A stretch of 10,331 bases of DNA. It comes from Arachnopeziza araneosa (lineage: Eukaryota; Ascomycota; Leotiomycetes; Helotiales; Arachnopezizaceae). Below the pieces are notes generated by a model that saw nothing but the letters and a program-made list of their open reading frames with translations, ran no database searches and had not been told where the DNA came from. Shown in pieces: positions 7,336 through 10,331 of this stretch. How positions within the stretch are numbered: position 1 is the first letter of the stretch; each line of letters opens with the position of its first letter. The position numbers and the translations under genes are program-made. The stretch covers positions 1 to 10,331 of the forward strand of contig QYAI01000321.1 in assembly GCA_003988855.1 (NCBI GenBank). The letters are read 5' to 3'.

Positions 7336-8080
7336 ATGGTTTATATATGCGCTAGGCGCATTCCACCAACGATACACGTTTTTCTTCACCTCATGACCTG
7401 TTGCATCGTTCGGGCCAGCGACATTGTTCCATTAGAAGAAGTGCCACTATTTCTCTCGGCGGGAAGTTGTGTTCAGGGTGAAATAGCATCCAATTATGGT
7501 TCTGAACTTGGCATTCAAGGCTGTCCAATTGCTGCACCTGCGTCTTGCTTGTGCTCAGTACCTGCACACTCCTCGTCCATCATATCGGCACTCTACTACC
7601 AAGTTTCAGTATCTTGCGATGGAGATACAGCAGCATCAATAGCAACCTCCGCTTTCCAGCAATATTGCTCTGCTAATGGCCCAAATGCGCCCGAAGCTCC
7701 TGCCACTACGACCACGCATGCAAGCTCGACAAATAGCCAAGGTAAATGATCTCGACCATTATCAAGTGTATGTATCTAATCAACTCGTTCCCTAATTAGT
7801 CGCAACAGTCGGGAGCAACAGCCCTTCTGTCGGAACTTCAACCTCACCTCCACAAAGTAGCGCTCCCTCTCCCTCAACAACTCTTTCTCCAGCGTTTTCG
7901 TCGACTAATTCCTTAGCCATTTTAACAGCTACGAGCAGTTCCCCAAGCTCAATAACATCTGCGTCAAATGGGGGAAAAGGCCTTACAGAAGATCAGAAAA
8001 TCGCAATCGGAGTGGGTCTGGGAATGGGTCTGCCAAGCATCGTGCTGGGTGTTGTGAGCATCTGCTACAGAAGAAGGTGA
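7336..8080 (+). CDS. CFEM-like Ser/Thr-rich membrane-anchored surface protein (2 exons)
   Basis: Exons 7336-7741 and 7800-8080 with a 58-bp phase-1 intron (GTAAAT...TTAG, branch-like ctaat) give 228 residues. ATG 7336 was chosen because a signal-peptide-like start follows (basic MVYICARR, hydrophobic IHVFLHLMTCCIV, cleavage near RAS-D). Residues about 40-115 form a small cysteine domain with six Cys (45, 63, 71, 73, 94, 111), including CLC. This resembles CFEM-type fungal extracellular domains, but the canonical domain has eight. Residues 120-195 are Ser/Thr/Pro-rich and probably O-glycosylated. A transmembrane helix follows (about 203-224, IAIGVGLGMGLPSIVLGVVS), then only CYRRR. The role is probably cell-wall or surface related; ligand and function are unknown. 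Confidence 0.78.
7742..7799 (+). other. Intron of the CFEM-like gene
   Basis: A 58-bp phase-1 intron. Reading through gives an immediate stop (G-K-stop at 7747-7749), whereas splicing at AATTAG continues the Ser/Thr-rich region and adds the transmembrane helix. The branch-like tatctaatc lies about 20 bp before the acceptor. Confidence 0.85.
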
Positions 8081-8397
8081 TAGATATAGTGATGATATAT
8101 TCTTTCTGAAAAAATAGAAGAAAGAGTTATGGCTTAGGAGAGGTAATGTTTAGGCGTTTTTAGGCATAATAGCAAAGAGGTTTCGGCAGTTAAGTAAGAT
8201 GTAGCTTTGATAAGTGAGGAAGAAATAATGCACCATGATTCATGGCCTCGGCATCAAGTTATTTGGAAATCGGTTTGCTGTTAATGTTGAAACTATCTTT
8301 GAAAAACTTTTCCCTGAGGGCTGCCTCTAATTTCTACATTGGATGAGCTGACAGCCCGACTCTGATTACCTTGGAGACCTATCATTCAGAATTTTTT
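8081..8397. other. Region between the convergent CFEM-like gene and sirtuin pseudogene
   Basis: This 317-bp stretch has no recognisable gene. It should hold the CFEM-like 3' UTR on the plus strand. On the minus strand it follows the truncated sirtuin end, but I found no continuation of the sirtuin fold in any frame. Confidence 0.4.
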
Positions 8398-9184
8398 TTA
8401 CGAAAATCCTAATCGCTTCGAGCCAAGGACAAGGCAAAGATCGGCTTGTCTGGCATGTTGAGCCGCGAGTTCGAGAGTCTCTTCAGGCAAGGATTCGCCG
8501 AAGTTGACAAAGCTGTCATGCAGAACGCCTCGGTAGCGGGCGCACATACGTCCTGTTCGATGGTCATGGACCGTCTTTTCGTAGGTGTTGAAAGCTCGGA
8601 AGTCTGGGAAAGATAAGCAAGGCCTGATAGAGACACTTATCATGACGCGTACCACAAATGTACTCTTTCCCACAGTCCTCGCATGATTCATGGTTGCTAT
8701 TGCCATTTAGCTCAGAGATCTTGTTCTGTGATGAAAATACATGAGTCCAGGTAGATTGTGTCTGCTAGGTATCTTTTGCAGTAACTTACCGACGTGATTC
8801 CACCTTTCCTATGCAGACCGTCGCAATTCTGACTGATCAAGTATTTCAGAATACCGCGTTTCTGTAGTTCAGCAAGGGCCATATGAGAAGGGGTCGGGAT
8901 AGCCTGCAGCGTGTTCACTGCCTTGCCAGTACGCTGTCTTCCTTGGGCTCGAAGCGTCCACGCGCCTTCCGGACCTCAGAAGTCGGGGATGCCTATCATG
9001 AAATAAGCTTCACACACCAGAGAATGAACCAAACTTGCCAGCAGATGTGGATATGCCTGCACCAGAAAGCTATGAAGTGCTTGCTTTCTCTGATCCGATT
9101 TGCAAGGGTTCCGGCTTTCTTGTCCACAACATCCATAGTTTCAAAGCGCTCTGTTTCCGCAATTTTTAGTGCAGAATCGGCCAT
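8398..9184 (-). pseudogene. Sirtuin (SIRT6/7-like NAD-dependent deacylase), broken copy
   Basis: Sirtuins remove acyl groups from lysines using NAD. Four exons can be traced: 9184-9039, 8992-8790, 8725-8653 and 8603-8398. They read LANRIRESKHFIAF, (G)AGISTSAG, IPDF*GPEGAWTLRAQGR, IPTPSHMALAELQKRG, then LISQNCDGLHRKGGI, ISELNGN, ESCEDCGKEYIC, DHRTGRMCARYRGVLHDS, NFGESLPEE and ADLCLVLGS. Defects: the frame slips in the NAD motif between IAF and GAG (9063-9065, best explained by two lost bases); TGA at 8976-8978 replaces Arg in GIPDFRGP; the fourth zinc cysteine is Tyr (8533-8535); and the fold stops after LGS, lacking the C-terminal NAD-binding part. Intron 1 appears to be GC-AG. It cannot encode an active enzyme as read. 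Confidence 0.9.
8993..9038 (-). other. GC-AG intron in the sirtuin pseudogene
   Basis: A 46-bp intron with donor GCAAGT and acceptor GATAG, phase 1. Joining restores TSAG-IPDF across the most conserved sirtuin motif. Either it was always a GC-AG intron, or the donor GT changed to GC during decay. The other sirtuin introns (8789-8726 and 8652-8604) use GT-AG. Confidence 0.7.
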
Positions 9185-9424
9185 GATTATAAAACGCAAA
9201 AATAATGATAGAGAATTAGGTATGACTTGGGTTACAGAGCGCGAGGTAGGTGTTGTGGCTGGGTTACTTTCTTCGGTGCTAGCCCGCCCAGTGTAAGGAA
9301 GTAGTTGGTGGGTAACCTTATGGAACCTCAGGCAGAACTGCCTTGATGTCGAAGCGCTGGAAATCCTTCCGCAAGCCAAGCTTTTGCTAACTAAGCGAAT
9401 GTTAAATATAACGTAGTTTATCAG
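9185..9424. other. Upstream flank of the sirtuin pseudogene
   Basis: This 240-bp stretch between the sirtuin start and the second LTR copy has no recognised gene. Reading frames crossing it continue open into the sirtuin first exon, but the upstream part shows no conserved motif. It is most likely the old promoter and leader. Confidence 0.4.
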
Positions 9425-9629
9425 TGTCGGTTCACGATAAACCTAAGTTATTCGTATTAGCTGGTTTACCCTGGATACTGGACTCCTCACGTTGTAGAGG
9501 AGTCTGTATCGGTAGGTTAAGTTAGCTTGTATTAGAAAGAAGAATGAAGGCAGCTAAAGAACTCTTATAAGGTTCTGGCTGCCTGACTAACTAGGCTCTT
9601 ATGCGTGGCACGTGATTATTGTACTAACA
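9425..9629. mobile_element. Second copy of the 190-bp LTR family (205 bp, RIP-mutated)
   Basis: It begins tgtcggttcacgataaacc and ends gtactaaca, aligning along its whole length with 3433-3622. By eye there are about 16 substitutions, of which 15 are C-to-T or G-to-A in this copy, plus one 15-base length difference. Its flanks (atcag on the left, ctaaa on the right) are not a duplication. It may therefore be the left LTR of a larger, RIP-degraded element running off the right edge, or a recombinant remnant. Confidence 0.85.
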
Positions 9630-10331
9630 CTAAAGCTACTTTAAAAGAGGCTTTAAAGCGCTCTAAAGCTAGTCTTTTGAATTCTTCTTTTCTCTGTACT
9701 TATATCTATATTTCTACATTAATTTAAGTCTTGTAATTAGCTTATTTTTTTGCTCTGAAGTTCTATCGAAAGCTCTGAAGTTAAGCCGAACATTAAATTC
9801 GAATTCGATTAAAATTGAAAAATCAAGAAAACTAAAAAATATTAAATAGCTTAGCTAAGGCAACTTCGAAATCGCTTAGACTAAAGTCAGGTTACGTTTT
9901 ACTTATTCTACAGCTTGCAAGCTAACTTAATTCGTATTAATAAGCTTAGTTAGAGCTAAGCAAAGCTTGCTTTTAGTTATAGCGTTCGCTAGATTTAATT
10001 TTTTATTAATTTACTTAACTTTTATAACTTGTTTTTTTTTATAAGCTTGCTAAAAGCTTATAACGTCGATTATAAAGCGCTTTTTTTAAGTCGTACTAAG
10101 CTTAACTAGGCAATTAAACAGAAACTTCGAATTAGTGCAAAGAATTAGTAGCAAATTAGTGTAGAGAATTTTATTTATAGTAAACTTAATAGCTGCTTTA
10201 ATATTGTACTTATAAGTTATTTCGTAAAGTTTAGACGCTAAGACGCTTCGAGTAACTTTTTTGCACTTAATCGAACTTTAGTAAACTATATTAGCTTAAT
10301 TCTGTAAGTTAGCAAGTACGATTACGTAGCT
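9630..10331. other. AT-rich, RIP-like gene-free block
   Basis: This stretch is strikingly rich in TA, AA and TT steps with many taagctta-like words and no long open frame or recognised motif. It directly abuts the LTR copy at 9425-9629, so it may be the internal part of that retrotransposon after heavy RIP, or older repeats. No primer-binding site could be recognised at 9630. Confidence 0.6.

Noticed and set aside
8883..9296. Plus-strand 137-codon frame opposite the sirtuin
   Set aside because: The minus strand carries unmistakable sirtuin motifs, and the plus-strand product shows nothing recognisable.
1..10331. CRISPR arrays, phage-type defence systems or a novel gene cluster
   Set aside because: No regular direct-repeat array exists, the DNA is eukaryotic with introns, and the genes present share no evident pathway.

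Overview
The window looks like nuclear DNA of a filamentous ascomycete (Pezizomycotina). The evidence is short GT-AG introns of about 46-80 bp, a family GH5 mannanase with a C-terminal fungal cellulose-binding module, a CFEM-like cell-surface protein, and transposon remnants carrying C-to-T/G-to-A damage typical of repeat-induced point mutation (RIP). All gene calls come from reading the sequence; no database search was run, and genus cannot be inferred.

Layout, left to right. (1) 1-2266: a decayed pogo/Fot1-type DNA transposon read on the minus strand, with terminal inverted repeats at both ends. Its transposase has about ten in-frame stops, each explicable by one C-to-T or G-to-A change. 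It is split by a 435-bp solo LTR (432-866, with target duplication) and by an 833-bp inverted-repeat element (1065-1897) sitting where the catalytic middle of the transposase should be. (2) 2401-3369, minus: the 3' half of a GH5 endo-mannanase gene with a CBM1 module. It keeps both catalytic glutamates but has a frameshift and no 5' half. A 190-bp solo LTR with a perfect 5-bp duplication lies just upstream. (3) 4574-6427, plus: an intact four-exon gene for a sulfite-oxidase-like molybdenum-cofactor enzyme of 565 residues. (4) 7336-8080, plus: an intact two-exon gene for a CFEM-like, Ser/Thr-rich, membrane-anchored surface protein of 228 residues. (5) 8398-9184, minus: a sirtuin gene of SIRT6/7 type, broken by a frameshift, a stop codon, loss of a zinc cysteine and a missing 3' end. 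(6) 9425-9629: a second copy of the 190-bp LTR family, RIP-mutated, leading into a very AT-rich, gene-free block that runs to the window end.

The window therefore holds two apparently functional, unrelated genes between decaying genes and transposon debris, as expected at the edge of an RIP-affected, AT-rich compartment. I see no operon-like or cluster logic linking the genes, and no convincing new biological system. The most useful signals are the layered insertion history, the one-sided RIP pattern between the two LTR copies, and the decay of the mannanase and sirtuin genes.
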